DNA from: an uncultured Bacteroidales bacterium | GTDB taxonomy: Bacteria > Bacteroidota > Bacteroidia > Bacteroidales > WCHB1-69 | Reading direction: 5' to 3' | DNA length: 64,000 nt | Assembly: GCA_946186495.1 (NCBI GenBank) | Contig: CAMHNQ010000011.1 | Location: 1 to 64,000, forward strand | Shown here: positions 23,390 to 32,979 of the stretch, piece after piece | Layout: each line of letters begins with the position of its first letter | How positions within the stretch are numbered: position 1 is the stretch's first letter | Notes under the pieces: model-generated | The model's input: only the letters and a program-made list of their open reading frames with translations | Told to the model about the DNA's origin: nothing | Database searches by the model: none | Position numbers and translations under genes: made by a program

Positions 23390-23887
23390 ATGAACTGGAC
23401 CATCATCATCGTTGAAACCATCATTATGACCGCCGCGTTCACGGCCATGATCCTGATTCCGCTCGTGAAGAACCCCGTGTGGTGGATTCACGACTATCCG
23501 GAGGACATCCAGGAGGAATATTTCAAGACGCACGAGCGTGTGCCGTCGAAGTTCTTTACCAAGACCGTGCTGCTCAAGAAAAGCTTTGCGTTACTCTTCA
23601 CCCTTGCCGTGATGCTCGGTCTGATGAAGTTGGCCGGCGCCTATAACTTCTGGTCGGCGTTCGCGCTGAGCTACGGCATCTGGTTCGTCATCGACTGGTA
23701 CGACTGTCTTTTCCTCGACTGGGTGCTCTTCGCCAACATGAAGTCCGTGCGCCTGCCTGGCACCGAACACATGGACGCTGCCTACCACCAGAAAAAGTAC
23801 CATTTTGTGCAGTCGCTGTGGGGAATGCTCATCGGGCTGATTCCGTGCTTGATCGGGGCGGGAATCTATGCGTGGCTGTGTTGTTGA
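23390..23887 (+). CDS. Four-helix integral membrane protein, unknown
   Basis: A 165-residue membrane protein with predicted helices at about 5-26, 62-82, 86-106 and 142-162. The segment between helices 1 and 2 (VWWIHDYPEDIQEEYFKTHER) and the polar IDWYDCLFLDWVLFANMK stretch look conserved-domain-like, but I cannot name a family with confidence. No promoter element is obvious, so it may have been transcribed with the acyltransferase and esterase genes upstream. The gene is convergent with the glycosyltransferase. Confidence 0.6.
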   Translation: MNWTIIIVETIIMTAAFTAMILIPLVKNPVWWIHDYPEDIQEEYFKTHERVPSKFFTKTVLLKKSFALLFTLAVMLGLMKLAGAYNFWSAFALSYGIWFVIDWYDCLFLDWVLFANMKSVRLPGTEHMDAAYHQKKYHFVQSLWGMLIGLIPCLIGAGIYAWLCC

Positions 23888-23891
23888 TTTT

Positions 23892-24902
23892 CTAAAAACG
23901 GTTCACCCACTCCGCCACCTCCGTTGCGGAGATGTTTTTCATGCATTTGAAATGCTTGCGCTTACAGCGTGAGCTGCCGAATTTTGAACATGGGCGGCAA
24001 CGCAACGGACAGACTTCGAAATTCCGGAATTTGTTGCGCTCACCCGGCATGTAAGGATAGTAACCGTATTCCGGAATGGTGGCTCCGAATAACGCGGCAG
24101 TAGGTTTGTGCAAGGCTGCGGAGATGTGCATCAACCCAGTATCTCCTGTGATTACGCAGTCTGCGTGCTGAAGAATTGCGGCAGACTGGTACAGGGTATA
24201 TTTCCCGCATCCGTTTGTGGCCCGCTCGCCGAGCTGCGACACCACCTGCTCCCCCACTTCATAAACATCCTTGCCCCCCAACAGCATGATAGGCTTGTGC
24301 AAGATACTCCCGATTTCCACCACCTTGGACACGGGTATCCGTTTGGTGAAATGCTGGGCCGCCAGCACAATGGCCACAAAACCATCTTCAAACATCATGG
24401 GCAAATCATCCTCATCAAATCCTTGGTCCTCAGGAATATAAAATTCAAGCCCTTTATGGTCGTTATGCACATTCAACATCTTCACCGCCTCAAAATATCG
24501 CTCTACGATATGAGTCTCGGGCAATCCGTTCATCTTGAAGTGCACGCAAAGCCACTTTTCGAAATTATGCTTGTTGAATGTGTAGAAAGGTACCTTCAAC
24601 TTCCGCAGGACTTGCCGGGAACGTAGGGTTTTCTGCAAATCAATCACGACGGAGAACTGCTCCTCTTTCAGTTCCGCTATAGTCTTGCTCACGTTGTCTG
24701 GGTCATAGGCATGGACTTTGTGAATGTGAGGATTCGTCTCTACCACAGGCATATTGTCCTTCCGAACCAAAAAATGAATTTCCGCGTCCGGCAACTGCTC
24801 GTCAAGTGCCCTGACTACCGGTGTGGTCAGCACAATGTCTCCAATGGAGCTCAGTCGGATAATTAAAATCTTTGTTTGCGACGGGGGTTGTATATCGTCC
24901 AT
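23892..24902 (-). CDS. Glycosyltransferase family 9 (heptosyltransferase-like)
   Basis: A 336-residue GT-B glycosyltransferase of lipopolysaccharide core type. The N-terminal KILIIRLSSIGDIVLTTPVVRAL is the family hallmark (R-x-x-x-x-GD-x-x-x-x-x-P), and the donor-binding domain ends with CVITGDTGLMHISAALHKPTAALFGAT (about 252-278). The C-terminal Cys-rich stretch (CPLRCRPCSKFGSSRCKRKHFKCM) is common in Bacteroidota members. It acts at the cytosolic face of the inner membrane. It starts 16 bases after the lipid acyltransferase gene, so the two form an envelope-lipid operon. Confidence 0.88.
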   Translation of the reverse strand: MDDIQPPSQTKILIIRLSSIGDIVLTTPVVRALDEQLPDAEIHFLVRKDNMPVVETNPHIHKVHAYDPDNVSKTIAELKEEQFSVVIDLQKTLRSRQVLRKLKVPFYTFNKHNFEKWLCVHFKMNGLPETHIVERYFEAVKMLNVHNDHKGLEFYIPEDQGFDEDDLPMMFEDGFVAIVLAAQHFTKRIPVSKVVEIGSILHKPIMLLGGKDVYEVGEQVVSQLGERATNGCGKYTLYQSAAILQHADCVITGDTGLMHISAALHKPTAALFGATIPEYGYYPYMPGERNKFRNFEVCPLRCRPCSKFGSSRCKRKHFKCMKNISATEVAEWVNRF

Positions 24903-24918
24903 ATAGCGTTAAAAATTA

Positions 24919-26055
24919 TTAATTCTCTTCGGATATTGTTCTATAATGATTGTCAACGGGTGTGGCATAGATTTTTAACAGATTTTCACGCATTTTTTCT
25001 TCAGAAACATCTTGGATTTGCGACTTCATTTGCAGATACTGCTCAAAACGCAATCTTTCCTCTTCTGTATAATGTTCATGGCAGGTATTTCCTTGGTTCA
25101 AAATGTCGTATGCAATGTAGTTGTTCGGATATAGAACATAGTCTTTGTATATCTGTTTGTCAATCATCTGGCAAACGAGTTGGATCTTGTCGTTATTGCT
25201 GATTGTCTCGGGGATCTCATTCAGCTCTTGGTCAAGTGGCTTGCCAATAACAAGGGAAACCCTGCCTTTCGGACCGAACAGACCCTGCTTGATACTGTTG
25301 AAGTCTTCCCCCGGTTGTTTCTTGTAAACCGTATGTTCCTTGATAGCCAACTCTCTGGCTTTCAATTTTTCACAAGGTTCAATTTCATAGGAAATTGTTA
25401 CCGGGGTGAATTTCATGTCACGAATTGTCTCAATCAAGTCCTTGTCCTTGCCAAGTGTCAGCATTTTCACGAGACCGTGCTTGGTGATGTCATTTCCGTC
25501 TTTGGTGCGGCCGTCGCGCTGGGCAATCCAAACAGACTCTTTCTCCTCCAGTATGGAATATTGGATATACGCTGCCAGTTTTTGGGTGTTTTCAAATTTT
25601 TCGCGCATGGTTCCGCTCCTCTTCACCTTGATCATCTTGTTCAGCTTGGCTATTTCCCCCAACAAAGGGGTGGTGAACAGATTGTCACCCATGGCGATGC
25701 GTGAAGTCTTAAAGTGGGTGATGAAGAAATAATACTGCAGTATCGCCGGGTCAAACGTGATGTCGCGGTGGTTGCCGATGAACATATACGCCTCCCCCTG
25801 CTTCAAATTTTCTATGCCAGACAAGGACAGTCCCTTTGTGGTCTGGGCAATGAAGGCATCCAAAAAAAGCTTATAAAACCCCACTTGGACCTCATCTATT
25901 GTATGATAGGCCTCAAAATCAACCTTGAACTGGGCAAGGGAATAATCAGGAAGACACTGAACTATCGCCTCCTCGAAACGCTTGTCGTTCATCAGACGAT
26001 AGTATGCCGCTTTGTACTCCTGATCAGTATAAGGTCGTATATCTTCAAAATCCAT
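24919..26055 (-). CDS. 1-acyl-glycerol-3-phosphate acyltransferase-like protein
   Basis: A 378-residue PlsC-type acyltransferase. The catalytic block is FIGNHRDITFDPAIL (about residues 93-107): N-H-x-x-x-x-D is the family H-x4-D motif. The partner block is reduced: ESVWIAQRDGRTKDGND corresponds to the E-G-T/R site. The protein is longer than PlsC (about 240) because of an N-terminal 60-residue and a C-terminal 100-residue extension, a form seen in Bacteroidota. It probably acylates a glycerolipid or ornithine/glycine lipid at the inner membrane. The promoter is at 26077; GT9 is downstream in the same transcript. Confidence 0.8.
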   Translation of the reverse strand: MDFEDIRPYTDQEYKAAYYRLMNDKRFEEAIVQCLPDYSLAQFKVDFEAYHTIDEVQVGFYKLFLDAFIAQTTKGLSLSGIENLKQGEAYMFIGNHRDITFDPAILQYYFFITHFKTSRIAMGDNLFTTPLLGEIAKLNKMIKVKRSGTMREKFENTQKLAAYIQYSILEEKESVWIAQRDGRTKDGNDITKHGLVKMLTLGKDKDLIETIRDMKFTPVTISYEIEPCEKLKARELAIKEHTVYKKQPGEDFNSIKQGLFGPKGRVSLVIGKPLDQELNEIPETISNNDKIQLVCQMIDKQIYKDYVLYPNNYIAYDILNQGNTCHEHYTEEERLRFEQYLQMKSQIQDVSEEKMRENLLKIYATPVDNHYRTISEEN

Positions 26056-26076
26056 ATTGCCATTCTATTCGGGCGG

Positions 26077-26084
26077 CAAATATA
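26077..26084 (-). promoter_or_regulatory. Bacteroidota -7 promoter element
   Basis: TATATTTG followed by CCG on the minus strand, 22 bases before the acyltransferase start. Confidence 0.65.
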
Positions 26085-26137
26085 ACATTTTTACGGAATC
26101 ACACTGACCCCCGTCCCTCTCCTTCCATACCCAGGGA

Positions 26138-29100
26138 CTATTCTTTTACATTGTCCCGTAACGTTTTGTTAATCAATGTTTTTAGTTCAAGTATATTCGA
26201 CTCAACCACTTTTCGCTTTTCCGGAACAAAAAGCGTTGCGTATTTTGCTTTGCCGACCTTGAACTTGAGTTTGTCTTCCAATCCAATGATATCCAAACCG
26301 ATACGAATAGGCTTCATTAATGAAATATTGTAATCGTAGGTCATGTCGAGGTTGTGACGTCCCGAGATGATTGCGCTGTATTTGTCGATGCTGAGCAGGA
26401 ATGGGTAGACGTCAACCTCGTTTCGGAAGATGGTGATTTCAGTGGAGAGGCTGTCGATTCTGTTTTCCGTTTTCTTGTTGAACATCAGTTTCTTAGCTAT
26501 CGTTTTGTAGGTTTCGCTGTCTAAGACAACCAAATCACGGCCGTTGATTGCGGCAGCACCCCGGAGGGTGGAAAACTTAATGTCGTAATTGGATTTCAAG
26601 TACGTTTCCGCTGCAAAGTGGAATTCCGCATTTCCACTGAAAGATTTCAGCATGGGCAGGATGGTGTCCACTTCGGGAATCATTTCAATTAACTTATCTA
26701 TTTTGATGTCAAGGAGATGGAAGTCAAAACCGAGGAAGAGGTGGTTCATGCGAGGGGTACGGTACATAGCCGTGAGCTGCATCCGCGCTGCTTCGTTCGT
26801 GAGACCCATCTCCTCCAATACCAACACGCCGTCTTTCACATAGACACGCCCGGCGATGTTCCGGAATTCAGTGTCCTCAAACAAAGCCCGCTGGATGGTG
26901 GTGCTCATGTTGACGTCCATACCGAACGGGACAATGAACGGTTTGTCTCCCGTTTCCCCAGCCACCTGTTCCGCCTGCACCTGCAGGGAATCAGGGGCGC
27001 CAAAGCCATCGACGAGTGTCATCAGCTCATTGAGATTCAAGTAGTTGGCGACTAATTCCAAGTCACCCTTGAGCAGCCCCTTGTCGCGCAGGTAAGGTTC
27101 AATACCTGTGACGGTGCCGGTGATAGAGACATTGGATTCCCCAAACCCGATATTTGCTTTTTTTAACACGCATTTCTGCGGGTTGAAATCGACATTCAGG
27201 GCGGGGACGGCCAGTGTTTGCTCCACGCCGGCGAAATTGACAGTTGCTTTGGAGAGTTGTATTTTCAATTTCGGAGACCAACTCAGCAGGAGATTCTCCT
27301 CGCCTTCGTGACGGTTTGTTTCCCCCTCAAGCTTCAAGGTGCTGGTATGGAAACGGGTCTCGCCAATTCTGCCCGTCACGATGCCACTTGCGTAGTCAAC
27401 TTGCATCCGATCCGTGTTGTGCATCACAAACGTCCCTTGGGGGGCATCCATTCGGGCGCTAATCGTGTCCATGGATACGGAAACATCGTCAAATTGATAT
27501 GTGGTGGCTAATTTCAATTGAACTGTGCTGTCTAACAAATTGTTCGCGTATGCATCCAAATGAGGGCTGTTGGCTATGACCGACATCTTTTGCGGGAGAC
27601 TGAAGAGCATAATAGTGGAGGTGCCTATCTTGGCATGTATCCATTCGCCTATTTTGTAGGGTTTTTCAGAGACAGGGAATGTCAAATCCACGTGCAGGTC
27701 GGGGGACAGGAGCCGCAGAGTGTCGTGGTATAGCAGATCCAAATCTTCAATTTGCCCCGTGATGTCAGCCTTGTCAATATTGTTGATGGAAAATTTGGTC
27801 TCAGGATCATAACTCAGTTGTGTTTTCACGCTGATGTCTGCCTTGCCTTTGCATTGGGTGAAATCTTCGGGCAGCAGGTCCTTGAAGTCGTTGACATGCA
27901 GGTTTCCCGTGGCGAGAACATCCAGCAACATCTTGCCCAACAGGTTTTTAACGGTTCCTGATGCAGTGATTCTATTGCGCTTTCTCGTCGTTGCGGACAA
28001 CTTTTTCACGGTTACATCGGATTGGCTGTCCAAGTCCAGCCTGAGATTGAAGAGACCGTCGGCGTTCTCGAAATCGAGAGGCAGGTCTTTCATGGCGAAG
28101 CGGCCGCGGTTCCAAGCCACATCGGAAGTGATGGTCGGCATCTGAGTGTCGCTGAAAGTTCCGTGGACGTCGCCTTCGAGGGCAATATCGCCGCTTATTT
28201 GCATACCATCCAGCTTGTTGCCGATGACAGCAGGGGGAATTATTGGTAAGATTTCTTCGATTTTCCACTCGCCGCTCTTGTAGTGCAAATCGGTGTGGAT
28301 GTCATGGGAAGTAGTATCTACGCGGACAGTGCCATTAATTGCAAGTTCCTGTTTGTCAATATGCAGGCGGGTGTTTTGGAGGTCGAAGCGCAGATTGTTC
28401 ATATTGGCTTGCACATTGGAAGACACCGAAAGGCCTATGCCGTTGAGGTAGTGGGTGGTGTCGAGGCGCAAAACGGCGTCTTGGATGTCGGCGTCGAGTT
28501 GGCCGTCAATGAGGTTAAAGTTTGTGAAAGAGCCCTCGTAAGTGACTTGCACGTCATCACCGGACAAGTACAGCAGAGAGCTGTCGGCGATCTCAAAGTG
28601 CAGGTTTTTGGCCGCTGCTTTGGCATAGCCTTCGATGAGATTTTCTGCAAACGTCCCTTTGACTGTCAAATCCGCCTCTTTCGCGGCGGCCCTCTGCTTT
28701 GTTTGGGCATTCAGGTAGCGGACATCCAGATTGTTTACTTTAACTTTCTGAAGATCAATCGTATAATTTTCTGAAGACGTGTCATTGGGATGCGTGACGA
28801 ACACGTTATAGTTCCCATTGCCTTGTTCGTCTATGTAGAGATTTACCAATCCGTCGCAAAGTGAAAAATCGTTAATTTCCGCATGCCTGTTTTTAAGAAG
28901 TTCACGGATGTTCAAGGATGCCACGCAACTTTTTGCATACAACAGAGTGTCCGAAACCACCCCGTTTTGGGGATTTTTCAACACCACATTTTCCAAGTCC
29001 AGTCCGATTTTGGGAAATGTTTTGAAAAAAGTGAGCCCTACATTGTCGATATGGAAGTCGCAAGTGAGGAATTTGCCGGCTTGGTCATTGACGATTTTCG

Positions 29101-29209
29101 CCAATTTCGAAGGTGAGAAAATGTGAAAAAGCAGGACGGCTGCCGTAATGGCAACCATGGCAAGCAGCGACCCGAATGAAATCAGCCCTATTTTCAGTCC
29201 CTTCTTCAT
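26138..29209 (-). CDS. AsmA family envelope protein
   Basis: A 1023-residue protein with one N-terminal transmembrane helix (about 8-30) and a long periplasmic part. The first 100 residues (SPSKLAKIVNDQAGKFLTCDFHIDNVGLTFFKTFPKIGLDLENV) match the AsmA N-terminal domain, and the last 150 resemble its C-terminal domain. The middle is repetitive beta structure with recurring NGTVRVD, ASGTVKN and SITGTV turns, as in the bridge-like lipid-transport proteins AsmA/TamB/YhdP. The probable role is lipid transfer or homeostasis between inner and outer membranes. ATG 29209 overlaps the upstream lipoprotein stop by ATGA, so translation is coupled. Confidence 0.85.
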   Translation of the reverse strand: MKKGLKIGLISFGSLLAMVAITAAVLLFHIFSPSKLAKIVNDQAGKFLTCDFHIDNVGLTFFKTFPKIGLDLENVVLKNPQNGVVSDTLLYAKSCVASLNIRELLKNRHAEINDFSLCDGLVNLYIDEQGNGNYNVFVTHPNDTSSENYTIDLQKVKVNNLDVRYLNAQTKQRAAAKEADLTVKGTFAENLIEGYAKAAAKNLHFEIADSSLLYLSGDDVQVTYEGSFTNFNLIDGQLDADIQDAVLRLDTTHYLNGIGLSVSSNVQANMNNLRFDLQNTRLHIDKQELAINGTVRVDTTSHDIHTDLHYKSGEWKIEEILPIIPPAVIGNKLDGMQISGDIALEGDVHGTFSDTQMPTITSDVAWNRGRFAMKDLPLDFENADGLFNLRLDLDSQSDVTVKKLSATTRKRNRITASGTVKNLLGKMLLDVLATGNLHVNDFKDLLPEDFTQCKGKADISVKTQLSYDPETKFSINNIDKADITGQIEDLDLLYHDTLRLLSPDLHVDLTFPVSEKPYKIGEWIHAKIGTSTIMLFSLPQKMSVIANSPHLDAYANNLLDSTVQLKLATTYQFDDVSVSMDTISARMDAPQGTFVMHNTDRMQVDYASGIVTGRIGETRFHTSTLKLEGETNRHEGEENLLLSWSPKLKIQLSKATVNFAGVEQTLAVPALNVDFNPQKCVLKKANIGFGESNVSITGTVTGIEPYLRDKGLLKGDLELVANYLNLNELMTLVDGFGAPDSLQVQAEQVAGETGDKPFIVPFGMDVNMSTTIQRALFEDTEFRNIAGRVYVKDGVLVLEEMGLTNEAARMQLTAMYRTPRMNHLFLGFDFHLLDIKIDKLIEMIPEVDTILPMLKSFSGNAEFHFAAETYLKSNYDIKFSTLRGAAAINGRDLVVLDSETYKTIAKKLMFNKKTENRIDSLSTEITIFRNEVDVYPFLLSIDKYSAIISGRHNLDMTYDYNISLMKPIRIGLDIIGLEDKLKFKVGKAKYATLFVPEKRKVVESNILELKTLINKTLRDNVKE

Positions 29210-29604
29210 TGTTCTTTGGTGAAAGTATAGTATTTTCCGTATGCGTCATGATACTCCAATGTGTTGGCATTCAGCTTGGTGACGGTGTAGGTTTTCGGCA
29301 CATTACCCCCCATTTCCATCTTGTGAATCTGAGTGAGGGTGCTTCCCTCAAGTGTCCATGTAAAAGGTTGTGCTTCTTCCTCTGTGACATCATCCAGCGT
29401 GTCCCACGTATACCCGGTGCCTGACGCATTGTAGTACTCGTGTAGCGTGCCACTCACCCAATAGCCTGACAACAGGACACTGTCGAATTGATTGCCGCGA
29501 CCAAAAGGGTCGCACCCACCAAACAGCAGGGCCACACAACAGAAAAGCAGCGCGGATTGCAGGCTTTTTACGATGGTTTTCAAAATAGGGTTCCCTTCTT
29601 GCAT
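29206..29604 (-). CDS. Small lipoprotein
   Basis: A 132-residue lipoprotein. Residues about 13-30 form the signal, with lipobox FGGC. The mature part is a short lipocalin-like beta domain (YWVSGTLHEYYNASG, FTWTLEGSTLTQIHKMEMGG, YTVTKLNANTLEYHD). It sits between murB and the AsmA gene, overlaps the latter by ATGA, and is probably translated with it, so an envelope role linked to AsmA is plausible. Family not assigned. Confidence 0.65.
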   Translation of the reverse strand: MQEGNPILKTIVKSLQSALLFCCVALLFGGCDPFGRGNQFDSVLLSGYWVSGTLHEYYNASGTGYTWDTLDDVTEEEAQPFTWTLEGSTLTQIHKMEMGGNVPKTYTVTKLNANTLEYHDAYGKYYTFTKEQ

Positions 29605-29664
29605 GATTTAATTGAAATGTTTCCTATAGACGTGTTTTTCGGGAGAAAATTTAACACGTCCCCA

Positions 29665-30675
29665 TTATATCCGATTGATTTCCATCTCTAACACGATGTT
29701 AAACAAACGATTAACATCATCTACAATACTGTCGGCCACGTGAAGAACCTCATCAGGAGTAGCACCGCCGTAGTTCACCAGCACTAATGCCTGGTTTTCC
29801 CATGTACCGGCGTTACCTACGCGCCTTCCTTTCCAACCTGCCTTCTCAATTAACTGGCCTGCAGAGAGTTTCTTTTTTCCGTCAGGGGCATCATACGCGA
29901 CAAGATCGGGAAATGCCGACACCAGAGCTTCATACCTCTCCGCTGTCACTACAGGATTCTTGAAGAAGCTGCCCCCATTTCCAACGACAGCCGGATTCGG
30001 CAACTTCGTGTCCCGAATAGTGCGCACACATTCGGAAACATTCCGCAATGTCAGCGGCAACTCTCTTTCTTCCAATACCTTGGACAAACCTTGATACGTC
30101 ATTGTGAAATGTCTGATACAAGAAAGTCGGAACCAGACATAAGTAATGAAGCAGTCGTTTTTCAGCTTCTGCTTGAAAATCGAGTTTCTGTAGCCAAATT
30201 GGCACTCGTCTCGTGTCAGCTCAAAAGCCTCTCCGGTGGAAATCCTATAGCCTTCCACCTTCAGGAGTGTGTCCTTGAGCTCCACCCCGTAGGCGCCAAT
30301 GTTTTGAACAGGAGCGCTCCCCACAAGCCCAGGAATTCCCGTAAGATTCTCTAACCCATAGTATTCTCTCCTTATGCAGTATTGGACGAGGTTGTCCCAC
30401 TGTTCTCCAGCAGCCACACGCACGACCGCCTCTCCGCCTCTTTGCCCGACCAACCCAATGCCTGAGAATGCCGGATGTACTATTATTCCATCAAAATCCT
30501 TGGTAAACAGCGTGTTGCTTCCTCCTCCCAGCAGATAATAGGGATGACGTTGCAAATAGTTTTCGATGATATAAGGTACCTCTTCGGCACTGTCCACCTG
30601 CAGAAAAGATTTTGTCACGACCTCCATTCCGAAGGTGTTGTAATTTTTAAGGTTTTGTTTTTCAATCAAATGCAT
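29665..30675 (-). CDS. murB: UDP-N-acetylmuramate dehydrogenase
   Basis: A 336-residue FAD enzyme that reduces UDP-GlcNAc-enolpyruvate to UDP-MurNAc in the cytosol, an early peptidoglycan step. The FAD-binding part has YYLLGGGSNTLFTKDFDG (about 46-63) and GIPGLVGSAPVQNIGAYG (about 112-129). The catalytic Ser is in GNGGSFFKNPVV (about 230). The length and the internal insert with YRNSIFKQ correspond to type I MurB. It lies 26 bases after yggS and upstream of the lipoprotein and AsmA genes. Confidence 0.95.
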   Translation of the reverse strand: MHLIEKQNLKNYNTFGMEVVTKSFLQVDSAEEVPYIIENYLQRHPYYLLGGGSNTLFTKDFDGIIVHPAFSGIGLVGQRGGEAVVRVAAGEQWDNLVQYCIRREYYGLENLTGIPGLVGSAPVQNIGAYGVELKDTLLKVEGYRISTGEAFELTRDECQFGYRNSIFKQKLKNDCFITYVWFRLSCIRHFTMTYQGLSKVLEERELPLTLRNVSECVRTIRDTKLPNPAVVGNGGSFFKNPVVTAERYEALVSAFPDLVAYDAPDGKKKLSAGQLIEKAGWKGRRVGNAGTWENQALVLVNYGGATPDEVLHVADSIVDDVNRLFNIVLEMEINRI

Positions 30676-30701
30676 AAGACGATAAATCTCGTGTCCGCCC
30701 G

Positions 30702-31373
30702 CTACTTATCATAATTCCTGGGACCGAAAATAGAGCTGCCGATACGTACAAGGGTGCTGCCTTCTTCTAAGGCGATGTGATAATCCTCACTCATACCCAT
30801 CGAGATTTCTTTGAAATCATGGTTTTGCGAGAAGAACTGCGTTTTCAAATCTTGAAAGATACGATGGAGGTGCTGGAACTCTCCGCGTACTTGCTCTTTA
30901 TTGTCAGTGAAGGTGGCCATGCCCATGACCCCATGGATTTTAACGTTTTTTAGCTCTTGGAATTCAGGACTTTTGAGCATTGCCGCGCACTCTTCGGATG
31001 TAAACCCGAACTTGGTTTCCTCCTCAGCGACATGGAATTGCAGCAGACAGGGAATCACCCTATTGTTTTTGATGGCTTGCTTATTGACCTCCTTGAGTAG
31101 CTCGAAACTGTCAATGCTGTGAATAAGAGAAACATATGGGGCGATATATTTGACCTTATTGGTCTGAAGATGCCCGATGAAGTGCCATTCTATGTCTTTT
31201 GGGAGCATTTCGTGTTTGGCTTTCATCTCCTGTGCGTGATTCTCGCCAAAAACGCGCTGTCCATGTTGGTACAGTGCGGCTATGTCCTCCGCCGGTTTGA
31301 ATTTGGAGACGGCGACCAGGCGCACACCGGCGGGTAATGAAGCCCGGATTTCGTCGTATTTTTCGATGTTCAT
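30702..31373 (-). CDS. yggS: YggS family pyridoxal-phosphate homeostasis protein
   Basis: A 223-residue PLP-binding protein (PLPBP/YggS). The PLP lysine lies in LVAVSKFKPAEDI (about residue 24), HFIGHLQTNKVKYI and ISMGMSEDYHIALEEGSTLVRIGSSIFG complete the TIM-barrel phosphate site. It buffers vitamin B6 in the cytosol. The track start at 31412 would run into the tRNA-Arg gene; ATG 31373 (MNIEKYDE) is 15 bases from the tRNA 3' end and gives the normal family length. It appears to be cotranscribed with the tRNA and with murB. Confidence 0.92.
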   Translation of the reverse strand: MNIEKYDEIRASLPAGVRLVAVSKFKPAEDIAALYQHGQRVFGENHAQEMKAKHEMLPKDIEWHFIGHLQTNKVKYIAPYVSLIHSIDSFELLKEVNKQAIKNNRVIPCLLQFHVAEEETKFGFTSEECAAMLKSPEFQELKNVKIHGVMGMATFTDNKEQVRGEFQHLHRIFQDLKTQFFSQNHDFKEISMGMSEDYHIALEEGSTLVRIGSSIFGPRNYDK

Positions 31374-31387
31374 ACGGACTGTTTTTG

Positions 31388-31461
31388 TGACCCCGGCGGG
31401 ATTCAAACCCACGACTTTCAGAACCGGAATCTGACGTTCTATTCAGCTGAACTACGGGGCC
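31388..31461 (-). tRNA. tRNA-Arg (anticodon CCG)
   Basis: On the minus strand the 74-base gene begins GGCCCCGTAGTTCAGCTGAA. Acceptor arms GGCCCCG and CGGGGTC pair (one G-T). The anticodon stem TCAGA/TCTGA encloses loop TTCCGGT, anticodon CCG, reading CGG. The T arm is GTGGG-TTTGAAT-CCCGC. CCA is not encoded. It is the first gene of the yggS-murB transcript, with promoter at 31474-31481. Confidence 0.93.
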
Positions 31462-31473
31462 GGTTTTCGGCGG

Positions 31474-31481
31474 CAAAAGTA
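31474..31481 (-). promoter_or_regulatory. Promoter of tRNA-Arg operon
   Basis: TACTTTTG followed by CCGCCG on the minus strand, 13 bases before the tRNA 5' end, so the transcript starts at or near the tRNA. Confidence 0.7.
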
Positions 31482-31553
31482 CAAAAAAATCGGATAACAA
31501 TTAAACCTCCTTAAAAAACGTTTGTCGGTATTACACACAAATATGACGAATGT

Positions 31554-32873
31554 ATGAAAAGACTGACTCTGTTACTTTGCTTTATATTACTGGTTAACAG
31601 TCTGATAAAAGCACAAGACACTCTCCAAAAGCTCTCTTTCACCCTCGAAGAATGCCTGCATTACGCAGAGAGCCACAACTTTTCCCTTCAATCTTCCGGC
31701 ATCAATGTCTCCTCCACGGAATTGAACTTGAAACAGGCCAAAGCGAACATTGCCCCCTCCGTGTCGGCGTCCATGTCGCAAAATGTCAACTTTGGCAACT
31801 ATGAGAAATCTGTCGGCTGGGGTGGCAACTATGGCATCAATGCCGGCATGACCCTTTTTAACGGTTTATATAATGCCAACAGTATCAAGCAACGCTATCT
31901 GGACGTGTATCAGTCGCAACATTTGTTGGAAAGCAACAAAAACGAGCTCCGTGTTGCGGTGATCAGGGCTTTCCTGACCATCATGATGAACGAAGATATG
32001 TTCAAGTACCAGGAACAAGTAATTATCAAAAGTAAGGAACAAGTTGAGCAGGGCGCCCAAAAACTCACTGTCGGACAAATTCTCGAAAGCGATTACAAAA
32101 TCCTGCATGCCCAATATATAGAGGACCTTTACTCGCTGGAGAACTATAAAAACAACATCAAATCCAGTTATCTGAAACTCAAAAGTTTATTGTCAATAGA
32201 CCCTTTTTTGGAGATTACCATTGTCCGCCCTGACAGCACAACACTGTTCAAAAGCCTTGAGATGCCGGCATTTCAAGAATTGATGGACAAGAGCTTGGAG
32301 TATCTGCCTGAATTGAAAAGTAGCCAGAACGAGATTTTCATTGCCGATTATGATATAAAGCTCCAAAAATCAGCTTATTATCCAACACTTACCGCCAATG
32401 CAGGCATCAGCACTGGTTATAACGGATCCAACTTGACTTCCCCGAACACCGCCTGGGGTACGCAATTGTGGCATGGTCTTGGGGAGAACATCGGTCTCAC
32501 GCTCAGCATCCCGATTTACCAGCGCGGCACGGTGCGTAACAACGTCAAGCAGGCTGAATATCGGAAAATGCAACGTGAATTGGACTACATGGAGACCAAA
32601 TACAGCCTTGCACAACAACTTCAAGAGGGTTTCATGGAAGTGATGAACGCCCAGAATGATTTCATCGCAGCGGAAGCCAAAATGAACGCCTATCTCGAAA
32701 ACTACAAATCATACGGTATAAGGTTCACATACGGTTCCGTGACTGCCGTCGACCTTATCCAACAGCAGACCAATTTCCTCAACGAGCTCAACGATTTCAT
32801 GGAAGCGAAATATTCCTACGTTCTGAAGCGCAAGATCCTGGATGTCTATATGGGAATCCCTGTCACATTGTAA
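31554..32873 (+). CDS. TolC family outer-membrane efflux protein
   Basis: A 439-residue TolC-type channel: signal peptide (about 1-20, ending IKAQ), then FTLEECLHYAESHN, the family opening. Two similar halves of long helices follow (VEQGAQKLTVGQILESDYKILHAQ and MNAYLENYKSYGIRFTYGSVTAVDLIQQQTNF), each with the G-x-x-x-x-x-[DE] loop. It would form the trimeric outer-membrane duct for the MacA/MacB-type pump encoded directly downstream. No clear -7 element precedes it. Confidence 0.9.
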   Translation: MKRLTLLLCFILLVNSLIKAQDTLQKLSFTLEECLHYAESHNFSLQSSGINVSSTELNLKQAKANIAPSVSASMSQNVNFGNYEKSVGWGGNYGINAGMTLFNGLYNANSIKQRYLDVYQSQHLLESNKNELRVAVIRAFLTIMMNEDMFKYQEQVIIKSKEQVEQGAQKLTVGQILESDYKILHAQYIEDLYSLENYKNNIKSSYLKLKSLLSIDPFLEITIVRPDSTTLFKSLEMPAFQELMDKSLEYLPELKSSQNEIFIADYDIKLQKSAYYPTLTANAGISTGYNGSNLTSPNTAWGTQLWHGLGENIGLTLSIPIYQRGTVRNNVKQAEYRKMQRELDYMETKYSLAQQLQEGFMEVMNAQNDFIAAEAKMNAYLENYKSYGIRFTYGSVTAVDLIQQQTNFLNELNDFMEAKYSYVLKRKILDVYMGIPVTL

Positions 32874-32979
32874 GGTAGGCCAACCTCAAAGAGGAAATGC
32901 GCACACAGTGCAAATGACCCACATCAAACGACGTTCGGTGTGGGGACAGATGTTGAAAAGAAGTAATAAAAGAAAAAAT

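Noticed and set aside
31388-31412. Longer yggS start at 31412
   Set aside because: It would read through the tRNA-Arg gene; ATG 31373 gives the normal family length.
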